Source: an uncultured Mycoplasmatota bacterium (lineage in GTDB: Bacteria > Bacillota_I > Bacilli_A > RF39 > UBA660). From it: a DNA stretch of 64,000 nucleotides. A model generated the notes under the pieces. It was given only the letters and a program-made list of their open reading frames with translations, had not been told where the DNA came from and ran no database searches. Of the stretch, positions 9,683 through 18,537 are shown piece after piece (the first letter of the stretch is position 1; each line of letters begins with the position of its first letter). Position numbers and translations under genes: made by a program. The stretch covers positions 124,001 through 188,000 of the forward strand of contig URLC01000003.1 in NCBI GenBank assembly GCA_900548695.1, read 5' to 3'.

Positions 9683-10630
9683 CTATTTTCCTAAGTTATA
9701 TAAATACACATAAATTTTTGTTAATATCTTATTTTTTTCGATTGTTCTTTTTAATATTCCTCTACTTTGGTAATATTTATTGTTCTTATAGTCCGATACT
9801 TCTTGGTTTAAATACTTAAAACTTTCTTCTATGAATTGCATGCCTATTTTCTTATCTTTTTGGACTCTTTGTTGAATCGTATAGTTAGTAATCATTCTTA
9901 CTGTTAATTTATCTAAAGATTCTTTTATATAATCTTTACCCTTAAAATATTTTCTTATTTTATCGACTATTTTTAAGATATCAAAAACTCTTTTATCTCT
10001 CACTGTTGTTTCACTATTACCGTGAATTACATAATAATTTAAACATTTATTGACTTTCCCTATTCTATTGGCTTTATCTAAGGTCTCTATTACAAATGGG
10101 GCATCTTCATATTTTAAGTCTTCCACAAATCTTATATTGTTGTCTTTTACTAGTGATGTCTTATAAATCTTGTTCCATGGTGAAAGATTTATATCATATA
10201 AAAGATTAGGACTATTTTTTAATGTTGTTGGTTTAAAAGATGGTAATTTCTCTTCTATATTTTCATTATTTATGACTTTATAATAGTCACAGACTACCAT
10301 ATCTAAACTATTAGAAAAAGCTTTATCAAACATTAATTTAGCCATGTTTTTATCAATATAATCATCACTATCAACAAACATGAGATATTTTCCTTTTGCT
10401 TTTTCTATACCAAAATTTCTAGTCTTTCCTATTCCCTGATTTTCATTTTTAAAATATTTGATTCGTTTATCTTTATAGCTTTTTATTATTTTCTCAGAGT
10501 TATCTGTTGAACCATCATTTATTAAAATTATCTCAATTTCTTTTTTGGTTTGATTTAGTAGTGATTCAATACATTTATCTAAATAATTTTCTGCATTATA
10601 AATTGGAACTATAATACTAATATCTGGCAT
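9683..10630 (-). CDS. GT2-family glycosyltransferase
   Basis: 315 residues with a GT-A glycosyltransferase-2 domain in the first ~210. The start ISIIVPIYNAENYLDKCI and the donor-binding LINDGSTDNSE are typical, and MFVDSDDYID gives the metal-binding DxD-type motif near 88. The C-terminal ~100 residues are basic and helical, with no membrane segment. It probably adds one sugar to a lipid-linked surface glycan; the sugar cannot be told. It starts 1 base after the previous gene's stop with AAAGGA as ribosome site, and the lysozyme gene follows 12 bases on, so all are co-transcribed. Confidence 0.88.
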   Translation of the reverse strand: MPDISIIVPIYNAENYLDKCIESLLNQTKKEIEIILINDGSTDNSEKIIKSYKDKRIKYFKNENQGIGKTRNFGIEKAKGKYLMFVDSDDYIDKNMAKLMFDKAFSNSLDMVVCDYYKVINNENIEEKLPSFKPTTLKNSPNLLYDINLSPWNKIYKTSLVKDNNIRFVEDLKYEDAPFVIETLDKANRIGKVNKCLNYYVIHGNSETTVRDKRVFDILKIVDKIRKYFKGKDYIKESLDKLTVRMITNYTIQQRVQKDKKIGMQFIEESFKYLNQEVSDYKNNKYYQSRGILKRTIEKNKILTKIYVYLYNLGK

Positions 10631-10631
10631 C

Positions 10632-11573
10632 TTATTTATCCTTTTCTGTTTCTGAAGTTATATAAATTGGTCTTTTCTTTACTTCTAAATACAGTTTAGA
10701 TAAATACATTCCAATTACTCCTAAAAAGAATAATTGTACTCCACTCACAAACATAATCATGCAGGCAAGGCTTGGCCAACCACCTACTGGATCACCAAAA
10801 GCTAAGGTTTTAACTATAATTATAATTATGGCAATAAAAGCTATTAAACAAAAGATTAACCCTACTACTGCTGATATTACTAGTGGCATTGTAGAAAAAG
10901 CTAAAATTCCTTCCAAAGCGTATTTAAATAATTTCCAAAAATTAAATTTTGAAGTTCCAGCTGCTCTTTCTGGAGTTTCATATTCAATCCATTTCGTATT
11001 GAAACCTACAAAACTAAAAATTCCTTTTGAATAGCGATTGTACTCTTTCATATCTACAATGGCATCTACCATTTTTCTTTTCATTAAGCGAAAATCTCTT
11101 GCTCCTGGAACTTGTGGTGTTGATGATATCTTACCAATTAATTTATACCAACAATTAGTAAAGAACTTTCTTACTAAGCCATAATCTTTATGACTTGGAC
11201 TACATAAAGCAACACAATCATAATCTTTTTCTTTTATATCTTTATACATTTCTTTAATCATACTAGGTGGATCTTGCATATCAGCATCCATAATAGCTAC
11301 ATAATCTCCTGTTGCGTTTTCTAATCCAGCATACATCCCTCCTTCTTTACCGAAGTTTCTAGAAAATGAGATGTACCTAACACGTTCATCCTTTTTAGCT
11401 AACTCTCTTAATATCTTTAAAGTATTATCCTTACTACCATCATTAATAAATAAAAATTCAAAATCTAATTTTTTCATTTCAGATGCTATTTTAGTGATTT
11501 CTGGATAAAAAATAGGTAATGATTCTTCTTCATTATAACATGGCACTATAATTGAAATTTTTTCTTTTTTCAT
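10632..11573 (-). CDS. GT2 polyprenyl-phosphate glycosyltransferase with two C-terminal TM helices (GtrB/DPM1-like)
   Basis: 313 residues. The GT-A domain starts ISIIVPCYNEEESLP, has LFINDGSKDNT, and carries the catalytic MDADMQDPP motif near 96. Two strongly hydrophobic helices (~230-255 and 265-290) follow, with the short cytoplasmic tail usual for GtrB, CsbB and ArnC proteins. Such enzymes move a sugar from a nucleotide donor to undecaprenyl phosphate, giving a lipid-linked sugar to be flipped for extracytoplasmic glycosylation. The partner flippase could be the GtrA protein encoded upstream at 14817-15242. Start ATG 11573; same operon and strand as its neighbours. Confidence 0.88.
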   Translation of the reverse strand: MKKEKISIIVPCYNEEESLPIFYPEITKIASEMKKLDFEFLFINDGSKDNTLKILRELAKKDERVRYISFSRNFGKEGGMYAGLENATGDYVAIMDADMQDPPSMIKEMYKDIKEKDYDCVALCSPSHKDYGLVRKFFTNCWYKLIGKISSTPQVPGARDFRLMKRKMVDAIVDMKEYNRYSKGIFSFVGFNTKWIEYETPERAAGTSKFNFWKLFKYALEGILAFSTMPLVISAVVGLIFCLIAFIAIIIIIVKTLAFGDPVGGWPSLACMIMFVSGVQLFFLGVIGMYLSKLYLEVKKRPIYITSETEKDK

Positions 11574-11600
11574 TTTACTCTACCTCTACTTCTTTTAGTT

Positions 11601-12521
11601 CTATTTTATCGTAATTTTATAATATAGTCTAGGACTTATTCGGATAATAAACTTCTTTATTTTTCTTGGGATAGTATTTGCAATTAACTGATCAAATACT
11701 TTTTCCTGTTTCAATTTTTTCTTATACGATTTATAATCTTTAGTTTTTAACTCTGTTATTTTTAGAATTAAACTATTAGCTATAAAGCTTTTAAAGTATT
11801 TTTTTTCTAGATTTGTTTTATCTATCTCTTCAATTAAGTATTGATAATGATTGTAAAAATCTTTGACTTTTTTCTTTGTTTTCTCATAATTTTCTGTATT
11901 CATAATACTACCTTTTCTTTGACGATAGTTATAACCTATATATGATATTGAAGTTACTGATTTAGCTTTTATTATAACTAATGGTATTAATCCAAAATCT
12001 TCATGAATCGTTCCTTTTTTGAAAGAAAATTTCTCTTTTTCATAATACTTTCTTTTTATAGCATAACACCAAGCATTTTCAACAAAATGATATTTTGTTA
12101 GAAACTTAAATGCCTCTTCTCCTGATTTATTTCTAAATGGTTCTTCAGGGTATTGTTTTTCTTCTTGATTATCAAAAACTTCTTTTATTTGGAATCTAAC
12201 AACATCTGGATTATTTGTTAGTGCTTGATTAATCTTCTTTAAAGTATCTTTTTCTAAATAATCGTCACTATCAACAAAAAGTAAATAATCTCCCGTTGCT
12301 TGTTTTGCTCCTGTATTTCTAGCAGCACTTAACCCTTGATTTTCTTGATTAATAATAGTAACTGGATATTTTTTTACAATATTCATGCTATTATCTTTAG
12401 TTCCATCATTTACAACAATTACTTCATAGTCTTTTAGAGATTGATTTTTTATACTATCTAAACAGTCTTTTATATAATCTTCTACATTGTAAACAGGTAT
12501 TATGATACTAAACTTAGGCAT
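11601..12521 (-). CDS. GT2-family glycosyltransferase
   Basis: 306 residues, cytoplasmic. The GT-A glycosyltransferase-2 domain has FSIIIPVYNVEDYIKDCLDS at the start, VVNDGTKDNS for nucleotide binding and LFVDSDDYLE near 86 for the metal. The C-terminal part is Lys-rich with a closing basic helix (IPRKIKKFIIRI). It is close in plan to the enzyme at 9683-10630 but not a recent copy. Its start codon overlaps the stop of the polymerase-GT4 fusion gene by 1 base, implying translational coupling. Acceptor and donor are unknown. Confidence 0.87.
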   Translation of the reverse strand: MPKFSIIIPVYNVEDYIKDCLDSIKNQSLKDYEVIVVNDGTKDNSMNIVKKYPVTIINQENQGLSAARNTGAKQATGDYLLFVDSDDYLEKDTLKKINQALTNNPDVVRFQIKEVFDNQEEKQYPEEPFRNKSGEEAFKFLTKYHFVENAWCYAIKRKYYEKEKFSFKKGTIHEDFGLIPLVIIKAKSVTSISYIGYNYRQRKGSIMNTENYEKTKKKVKDFYNHYQYLIEEIDKTNLEKKYFKSFIANSLILKITELKTKDYKSYKKKLKQEKVFDQLIANTIPRKIKKFIIRISPRLYYKITIK

Positions 12522-14833
12522 TATATCACCTCATCAAATAATTTTTCTAAATTTTTCATTCTTCTTGCCTCTATTTTTTCTAAATCTATTGCTTTAACTC
12601 TCTTAGGACTTTCTAATATTTTAGCAACTTCTTTTTTCATTTTGCCTTCTTCTTTAGAAATTATATTAGCGTAATCTTTTCCTATGTTAATTTCATCATC
12701 ACTCACATCAATTGTTGTGATCATTGGTACTTTTAGTGCGATGGCTTCTAGATACGTTACAGGGAAACCTTCATAATCAGAAGTTAATATTATATAATCA
12801 GCTAATTTCATATATGGATAGGGATTTACTTTACTACCCATAAATTTCACTCTAGTACTAACTTTATTCTTTTCTGCTTTTTCTTCATACATTTTTCTAT
12901 CAGGCCCATCTCCTATTATCCATAGTTCTATTTCTTTTAACTCTTTTACTAAGTTAATTGCTCTTGAAACTTTTTTTGATGTATCATCTAATCTTCCTAC
13001 AAAGACAAATAGTTTTTTATCTTTTGGTTTTTTTTCTGTTATTTTTTCATTACTTTTTGCAATAATTTCTTTTTGATCAATAAAATTGTTAAATACTAAG
13101 CTTTTGTCTATTAAATCTGGATAAAAAGCTAGAAAATCTTTTTTAGCTTCATTAGATACAAAAATTAAATGTTTAAAATTTATAATTTTTCGGCTATCAA
13201 AAAAATTTTTGAAGTCTTTTTCTTGTGGATAAATATATTTATAGTTACTGTGAATATAAATACTATTATTTCTAGATGCTATTTTTGATAATTTATTACC
13301 ACTTAAACTATATGTTGCATAGCAACAACTAAAATCGTAAGTATTGTAATTTAAAATACAAAAGAAAATTCTTTTAGTTAAATTAATAACTTTTCTAATC
13401 ATTTTATTTTGATTATTATTCACCTTAAATTCTTTCACTAGTATTTCTTCTTTTATCTTATCTAGTAGTATTCCCTTTTTATTTTCTAAAACAATTTCAA
13501 CAGCGTATTTATCTAGATTAATTTTGTTTACTAAATTTATTAAAGCTTTTTCTATTCCCCCTATATTTAAGTCATAGGCAGTAAACAGTAGTGTAGGCTT
13601 TTTCTTTTCTAATTTTAATAGTAAAACCGCAACTAATATACTCACTGCTGGTGCCGTTATAATATGACCTGTAAAGAAACTTAAGAAAATACTTAACAAT
13701 ATACTTACATATAACATGTATTGTTCAAAGTCTAATTTTTTTCTCTGTTTCATAATTAAGTAAAAAATAGAGCCATAAATAGCAAAGTATAAAATAAAAC
13801 CTATGATACCTTGTGAATAATAAATATCGAAGTAGTCCATTTCAATTGCTTTAGCTTCTTTTGTTCCATTTAAGTAACCAATTCCAAATAACTTTTGGTA
13901 AACACTAGCATCTGTGTAGTCTCTTTGCCTATTTTTTAGAAATGTTAATCTTTGACTAAAGATAAAATGATCAATTAATTCTTTTTCTTCTAGAACTTCG
14001 CCTATATTATCTACTTTTAAATAATTTAGATGAGTTTTTATATTTTTATAAAAGTTTGTTCTTGGTAAAATCATCATTAAAGAACTTACTGCTACTACTA
14101 AAGCTATTAATGATATCGTTATTGCTTTATATTGTTTATTTTTTATTTTTTTATAAATAAACCATAAATAAGCAAAACCTACAGTAATTCCTAATGATAA
14201 TAATGGAGATTTAGTTCCTATTGTTAGAATTACTGCTAAATATAATATACTAATTAATATGGTTGGAAGTATTTTTTTACTGGTTACCAATATTATAATC
14301 ATAATTGGAGTTAGTAAAGAAATAATCCCGCTTATTTCATTTGCTGAATTAAAAAAACCTAGTGTTCCTTTTTTTGTTATTTCGTAACTTTCAAATCCCA
14401 TATTTAGACAATTTGGTACTAGTATACAGACTAAATATGTGATTAAAACTACTATTAAAGTCATATTACTAACTTTAATTTCATCCTTAACCCCATATAA
14501 AGCGAGTAGTAAAACTGGAAAATAAAATACTCTACATAATCCTTGAATTTCTGAAAAAAGGCCTGCTCCATCTTTATAAAAGACTATTCCTAATATATAA
14601 AAAATTCCATAAATAATTAATAGCCCATAGTATTTCCAAAGTACTTTTTTCTTGTACACAAATAATACAGAATATAGAATAAATCCTAAAAATAACATTC
14701 TGATCATAATTCCTAATGTAATATTTACATGCCAGATATGGATTCCTAAACCTGTAATTAAGTCTAATATTGGTTGTAGTAGTATAAAAATAATTAATAA
14801 TATATTAAAATTTTTTTTAATCCAATTGTTCAT
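12521..14833 (-). CDS. O-antigen-ligase-like polymerase fused to a GT4 glycosyltransferase
   Basis: 770 residues with two clear halves. Residues ~1-408 hold 11-12 membrane helices and the long extracytoplasmic loop (~255-340) typical of the O-antigen ligase/Wzy superfamily, which polymerises or transfers lipid-linked glycans outside the cell. Residues ~412-770 are a GT-B glycosyltransferase-4 domain. It starts LLFTAYDLNIGGIEKALINL, then has FVGRLDDTSKKV and the donor-binding SDYEGFPVTYLEA with its two Glu residues, and would sit in the cytoplasm. A single ATG (14833) with AAGGAG serves both halves and no internal stop or frameshift separates them. This fusion is unusual; see findings. GtrA overlaps its start by 17 bases. 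Confidence 0.82.
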   Translation of the reverse strand: MNNWIKKNFNILLIIFILLQPILDLITGLGIHIWHVNITLGIMIRMLFLGFILYSVLFVYKKKVLWKYYGLLIIYGIFYILGIVFYKDGAGLFSEIQGLCRVFYFPVLLLALYGVKDEIKVSNMTLIVVLITYLVCILVPNCLNMGFESYEITKKGTLGFFNSANEISGIISLLTPIMIIILVTSKKILPTILISILYLAVILTIGTKSPLLSLGITVGFAYLWFIYKKIKNKQYKAITISLIALVVAVSSLMMILPRTNFYKNIKTHLNYLKVDNIGEVLEEKELIDHFIFSQRLTFLKNRQRDYTDASVYQKLFGIGYLNGTKEAKAIEMDYFDIYYSQGIIGFILYFAIYGSIFYLIMKQRKKLDFEQYMLYVSILLSIFLSFFTGHIITAPAVSILVAVLLLKLEKKKPTLLFTAYDLNIGGIEKALINLVNKINLDKYAVEIVLENKKGILLDKIKEEILVKEFKVNNNQNKMIRKVINLTKRIFFCILNYNTYDFSCCYATYSLSGNKLSKIASRNNSIYIHSNYKYIYPQEKDFKNFFDSRKIINFKHLIFVSNEAKKDFLAFYPDLIDKSLVFNNFIDQKEIIAKSNEKITEKKPKDKKLFVFVGRLDDTSKKVSRAINLVKELKEIELWIIGDGPDRKMYEEKAEKNKVSTRVKFMGSKVNPYPYMKLADYIILTSDYEGFPVTYLEAIALKVPMITTIDVSDDEINIGKDYANIISKEEGKMKKEVAKILESPKRVKAIDLEKIEARRMKNLEKLFDEVI

Positions 14834-15242
14834 AAGTACTCCTTGATTTAAATATGATATTTCTTTGTATAATATAATTTACTATAAATATTATTATATC
14901 GATAAAAAATTTTACAACTGTTACATTCAATGATATAAATAATTTGTTTATTATATATACTGATATGGCAGATATCATCATTTGTATTATTACTAATATA
15001 TAGTACTGAATGATACTATTTTTTGAATAATGTTTAAATACAAACCTAGAATTTATTAAATAATTGTAAAGAGATGATAGAATTCTCGCAAAAATTGTTG
15101 CTAAAATTATTGTTTCTATATGAAATATATTTTTTAATAGATGGTTAAATATTGTAAATAAAAGTAAATCTATTACAAAGGAAGTTCCTGAAGAAAATAT
15201 ATATTTAATTATTTTTTTCGTTTCTTTTTTGCTTAGTTTCAT
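14817..15242 (-). CDS. GtrA-family membrane protein (putative polyprenyl-phosphate-sugar flippase)
   Basis: 141 residues with four membrane helices, matching the GtrA family in length and layout. Visible features are FSSGTSFVIDLLLFTIFN in helix 1, the NYLINSRFVFKH motif near 60-72 and a final NIIFKS-type ending. GtrA proteins are thought to flip undecaprenyl-phosphate sugars made by GtrB-type transferases. It overlaps the DUF2304 gene (upstream) and the polymerase gene (downstream), so all three are tightly coupled. Start ATG 15242 follows AAGGAG. Confidence 0.88.
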   Translation of the reverse strand: MKLSKKETKKIIKYIFSSGTSFVIDLLLFTIFNHLLKNIFHIETIILATIFARILSSLYNYLINSRFVFKHYSKNSIIQYYILVIIQMMISAISVYIINKLFISLNVTVVKFFIDIIIFIVNYIIQRNIIFKSRSTYEQLD

Positions 15243-15579
15243 GTTTTTCTCCTTCGCTTTTTAACAGCGCTAACTCTTGTGTTAAACTTATAATTTTTTT
15301 ATTTTGAACTGACAGTGTTTTTGTAATGTTGAAACAAACAAAAATTAAGAATAAAAAACCTACAAAAAATGACAAATTAGATAAATTTTGTATTCCTAAA
15401 ATTTGGGCCATTTTTTCGAAGAAGTTTGATCCTAAAGCTAGTATTACTATACCAATAGCTAATACCATCCAGATGATTGCATTTTGAACCGTTAGTTTTT
15501 TGTTTTTGATATTTCTTAAAACATATATAAAAAAAACGAGTGCTGATATTATAATTAAAATTTCTAATTTTTTAGGCAT
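15205..15579 (-). CDS. DUF2304-family membrane protein
   Basis: About 124 residues: three N-terminal membrane helices followed by a short helical tail ending in charged residues. The NAIIWMVLAIGIVILAL stretch and the closing LSVQNKKIISLTQELALLKSE coiled-coil-like tail are typical of DUF2304. This family is nearly always encoded between a DPM-type GT2 enzyme and a GtrA protein, exactly as here, and may help dock or regulate them (inference). ATG 15579 gives 9-base spacing from AGGGG, better than the in-frame ATG at 15588. It overlaps the upstream GT2 gene by 8 bases and GtrA by 38. Confidence 0.85.
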   Translation of the reverse strand: MPKKLEILIIISALVFFIYVLRNIKNKKLTVQNAIIWMVLAIGIVILALGSNFFEKMAQILGIQNLSNLSFFVGFLFLIFVCFNITKTLSVQNKKIISLTQELALLKSEGEKHETKQKRNEKNN

Positions 15580-16273
15580 CTTTTTCATCCCCTTTTGAAA
15601 AATTATTTATAAAGAGTAATAGAATTACGTTAATCATATAATATATTGATTTTATATTACTGATGGATGATTTTCCAAACTTTCTCTCCTTCATTTTTAC
15701 TGGTACTTCTTTTATCACCAGTTTCTTTTTTATTAGTGATAGATTAGTTACTGGTTCTGGATATTCTAATGGATAATCTTCACAAAATATCTTAATCACC
15801 TTTTTATCTATAGCTCTAAAACCAGATGTCATATCTTTTACTTCTTTTTTTACTAGAAGATTTAATATTTTGGATAATATGCTAATTCCTATTCTTCTCA
15901 TTTTTGTAGATTTGAATTGACTTTCATTGCCGATAAATCTAGAACCAATCACCATGTTGGCTTGTCCATTGATTATTGGATTAATAATATTATTTATATA
16001 TTTTTCATCATGTTGGCCATCACCATCAAATTGAACCGCAATATCATAGCCATTCTTATATGCATATTTATAACCAGTTTGCATAGCTCCACCTATGCCT
16101 ATATTATTATTTAAATCTATATAGTTAAAATTATGATCTTGTAAAACTTTTAGCGAGTTATCTTTAGAACCATCATTTATAACTACATAATCATACTTCT
16201 TTTTCACTCTATTTACTGTATCTACAATGTTTTTTTCTTCATTAAAACATGGAATAATTACTAATACTTTCAT
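15572..16273 (-). CDS. GT2 polyprenyl-phosphate sugar transferase (DPM/DPG-synthase-like), first gene of the locus
   Basis: About 233 residues. MKVLVIIPCFNEEKNI opens a GT-A domain, with VVINDGSKDNS and the catalytic QFDGDGQHDEKYI near 88. A hydrophobic C-terminal helix (YYMINVILLLFINNF) tethers it to the membrane. It belongs to the DPM1-like group that loads a sugar on polyprenyl phosphate and forms a module with DUF2304 and GtrA encoded immediately after. An ATG 12 codons upstream (16309) is in frame, but the strong AGGAGAGG lies just before ATG 16273, so the latter is chosen. It heads the minus-strand glycan operon. Confidence 0.88.
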   Translation of the reverse strand: MKVLVIIPCFNEEKNIVDTVNRVKKKYDYVVINDGSKDNSLKVLQDHNFNYIDLNNNIGIGGAMQTGYKYAYKNGYDIAVQFDGDGQHDEKYINNIINPIINGQANMVIGSRFIGNESQFKSTKMRRIGISILSKILNLLVKKEVKDMTSGFRAIDKKVIKIFCEDYPLEYPEPVTNLSLIKKKLVIKEVPVKMKERKFGKSSISNIKSIYYMINVILLLFINNFSKGDEKDA

Positions 16274-16291
16274 AACACCTCTCCTAGTTTT

Positions 16292-16320
16292 ATTGTAACA
16301 TATTATCAATAAAACTTAAA
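16292..16320 (-). promoter_or_regulatory. Possible promoter of the glycan operon
   Basis: Minus strand: TTTAAG, 17 bases, TACAAT preceded by TGT (extended -10), 18 bases before the start codon of the first glycan gene. The -35 match is weak. Confidence 0.4.
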
Positions 16321-16444
16321 CCTTGATTTAGTCTTTAATTTTGATATTATTCACTGTATACTTTACAGTCTAATCTTTGTAATTTGTTTCTATTTTTTCT
16401 TGTCTATTATATAATTATATATATAAGAATAGTGAGGTGATAGT

Positions 16445-18328
16445 ATGGTTCAACAACCAAAGTACCGCTCAAATTATAAAGAAAAAAATAGTCATAAGGA
16501 TAAACATCCTATTGTAAATTTATTTTTAATTTTAATGCTTGTTAGTAGTTTAGGCTATTTTGGAGTTACTCTATTTTGCAATAATAATAGTAATTTAATG
16601 ATTTCTTTGATAAGTAGTCTTATTTTAATTTTATTTTCTATTTTATTTTTTGTTATTTGTATTACTAATCCTAATCGAAAGAAAGGAACAATCATACTTG
16701 GTAGTTTTTTATTAATATTATTTAATGTTTTTGGTAGTCTTACAACCGCTTCCGTTATTAAGATTCCTTCTTTTGGGCAGGTTGAAGATTTTACAGGTAA
16801 AAGTTTAACTGAGGTTGTTGCTTGGGCTACTAAAAATAAGGTTTTATTAGTTCAGGATTATGAATATAGTGATATGATTCCTACTTATAGTATTATTTCT
16901 CAGGATATTAAGAGTGGAACAAGATTAAAAGATGTTAAAGAGTTAAAGGTTGCAGTTAGCGAAGGGGCTAATCCAGATAAGGAAATTATTATTCCTGATA
17001 TGCTTGGTTGGGATAGTAATCGTTTTTTAGAATATGTAAAAGATAATCATTTAAATAATGTGGAAGTTGAGTTTGTTCAGTCTGACAAAGCTAAGGATAC
17101 GGTTATAGAACAAAGTAATACGGGTAGTAGAAAAAGAAGTGATGAGTTGAAAGTTAAATTTTCTTTAGGTGAAGAAGTTACTGATAATGATGTTAAATTA
17201 ATTGATTTAATAAATAAGAGTGAATTTGAGGCAACTTTTTATTTAAAACAGAATCGTATCGCTTATGAAGTTAAACGGGATTTTTCAAAAAAGATTGAGC
17301 GTGGTAAAGTTTCTTCTCAAAGTGTTAAAGCAGGAGATATGACTAAAGTGAACGATAATGATAATAAGTTGGTTATTACTGTTAGTAAGGGAAAAGAGAT
17401 TAAAGTTCCTGATTTAAAAAAGATGTCAATGGTAGAAATTACAGATTGGATAATCACTAATAAATTAAAGTTAGAGTTTACTGATCGTTATGATGATTCT
17501 GTTAAAGAAAATAGTGTTATTGAAGCTAATTATTCTAAGGGCGATAGTGTTGAACAAGGTTCTACTATTAAGGTAGTTATTTCTAAAGGTAATCTAGTTA
17601 TGAGAGATTTTAAGAGTCTTGATGAATTTAAAGAATGGGCGAATAAATACGGAATATCTTATAGAGAAGAACATGAGTTTAATGATGATGTTTCTCAAGG
17701 GGATGTGATTTCTTACTCTTATAAAAAAGGAGATACCATTAAGAATGGTGATACTATTGTTGTTAAAATTTCAGATGGGAAAGAATGTAAAGTTCCCAAT
17801 TTAATTGGAATGAGTAAAAAAGAAGTTATTTCTAAATTAGAAAGTTTAAATTTAAATTATAATTTCGTATATCAAAGTAGTAATAAATATAGTAAAGATA
17901 AAGTAATTAAACAGTCCATTAGTGCTGGCAGTAAGGTAAGTAGTGGTACTACTATTACTGTTACTTTAAGTAATGGTAAAAAGGAAGAATCTAATTCTAA
18001 TAGTTCAAAACCTACTAAACCTGATAATTCTGGAGAAGATTCTGATAGTGGTAATTCCAGTGTTCCTTCTCCTCCACCAGAACCTGTTTGTAATAGTTGT
18101 TATATTAGACCTGGTGAATTAAAAAGTATTATTCTTAATAATTCTGGTAGCTTTAATGGGGCTGCCAACGCTGTAAGAAATTTTATTATTGGTAGATGTT
18201 CTGGTGTTAATGTAATTATTAATGATGATGGTGGAACATCTGGTTTTAATCCCGGTAGCTATGTTAGTGGTTGGGAAGGTGGAAATTTTAATTCTTGTGA
18301 TACTATTACAATTACTCTTGCAAAATAA
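16445..18328 (+). CDS. Membrane-anchored multi-PASTA protein without kinase domain
   Basis: 627 residues. A basic cytoplasmic tail (1-22) and three hydrophobic segments (~23-45, 50-73, 82-104) precede six consecutive PASTA-type units (~110-174, 178-242, 250-320, 322-382, 384-442, 443-507). Typical PASTA pieces are IPSFGQVEDFTGKSLTEVV, VPDLKKMSMVEITDWI, VPNLIGMSKKEVISKL and the VISQ/VIKQS closing strands. A Ser/Pro/Asp linker (~510-550) leads to an ~80-residue end domain with CNSC, RCSG and SCDT cysteines that I do not recognise. PASTA domains bind muropeptides or lipid II in Stk1/PknB kinases and PBP2x. Here no kinase or transpeptidase domain is present. It stands alone on plus, with a GAGGTG ribosome site and a terminator right after. 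Confidence 0.85.
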   Translation: MVQQPKYRSNYKEKNSHKDKHPIVNLFLILMLVSSLGYFGVTLFCNNNSNLMISLISSLILILFSILFFVICITNPNRKKGTIILGSFLLILFNVFGSLTTASVIKIPSFGQVEDFTGKSLTEVVAWATKNKVLLVQDYEYSDMIPTYSIISQDIKSGTRLKDVKELKVAVSEGANPDKEIIIPDMLGWDSNRFLEYVKDNHLNNVEVEFVQSDKAKDTVIEQSNTGSRKRSDELKVKFSLGEEVTDNDVKLIDLINKSEFEATFYLKQNRIAYEVKRDFSKKIERGKVSSQSVKAGDMTKVNDNDNKLVITVSKGKEIKVPDLKKMSMVEITDWIITNKLKLEFTDRYDDSVKENSVIEANYSKGDSVEQGSTIKVVISKGNLVMRDFKSLDEFKEWANKYGISYREEHEFNDDVSQGDVISYSYKKGDTIKNGDTIVVKISDGKECKVPNLIGMSKKEVISKLESLNLNYNFVYQSSNKYSKDKVIKQSISAGSKVSSGTTITVTLSNGKKEESNSNSSKPTKPDNSGEDSDSGNSSVPSPPPEPVCNSCYIRPGELKSIILNNSGSFNGAANAVRNFIIGRCSGVNVIINDDGGTSGFNPGSYVSGWEGGNFNSCDTITITLAK

Positions 18329-18357
18329 AACTAGAGATGTTTCTCTAGTTTTTTTTT
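18326..18357 (+). terminator. Rho-independent terminator after the PASTA gene
   Basis: Ten-base arms AAACTAGAGA / TCTCTAGTTT flank a short loop and run into nine T residues. The stem begins at the last base of the stop codon. Confidence 0.9.
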
Positions 18358-18516
18358 GCTATTTTGTTTATAAAATTATTCTTTTTTATTAAGGACTTTT
18401 TTATTATTTGTATACATCTTAAATTTTATGAATAAATGTTATTGTTGTAATTATATAATGTTTTTTGTAACAAGTAATGTATCCCCTGTTTTCTTCCTTT
18501 TAATCATTATTCCATA
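18358..18516. other. Short A/T-rich spacer between convergent genes
   Basis: About 160 bases between the two convergent terminators. No gene, RNA structure or repeat that I can support. Confidence 0.5.
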
Positions 18517-18537
18517 TAAAAATAGAGTATCACTCTA
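18517..18537 (-). terminator. Rho-independent terminator of the glucosaminidase gene, stop codon inside the stem
   Basis: TAGAGT-GAT-ACTCTA (minus strand, 18537-18523) is followed by TTTTTAT. The TGA stop (18532-18530) sits at the loop junction. Confidence 0.75.

Noticed and set aside
1..16273. Horizontal island with insertion sequences around the glycan locus
   Set aside because: No transposase, integrase, tRNA or flanking direct repeat was seen, and base composition looks like the rest of the window.
18500..18532. TGA at the autolysin end read as Trp (Mycoplasma-type code)
   Set aside because: Read-through would pass through a hairpin-plus-T terminator and add only about ten residues. Trp is TGG throughout, and no other gene needs TGA as sense.
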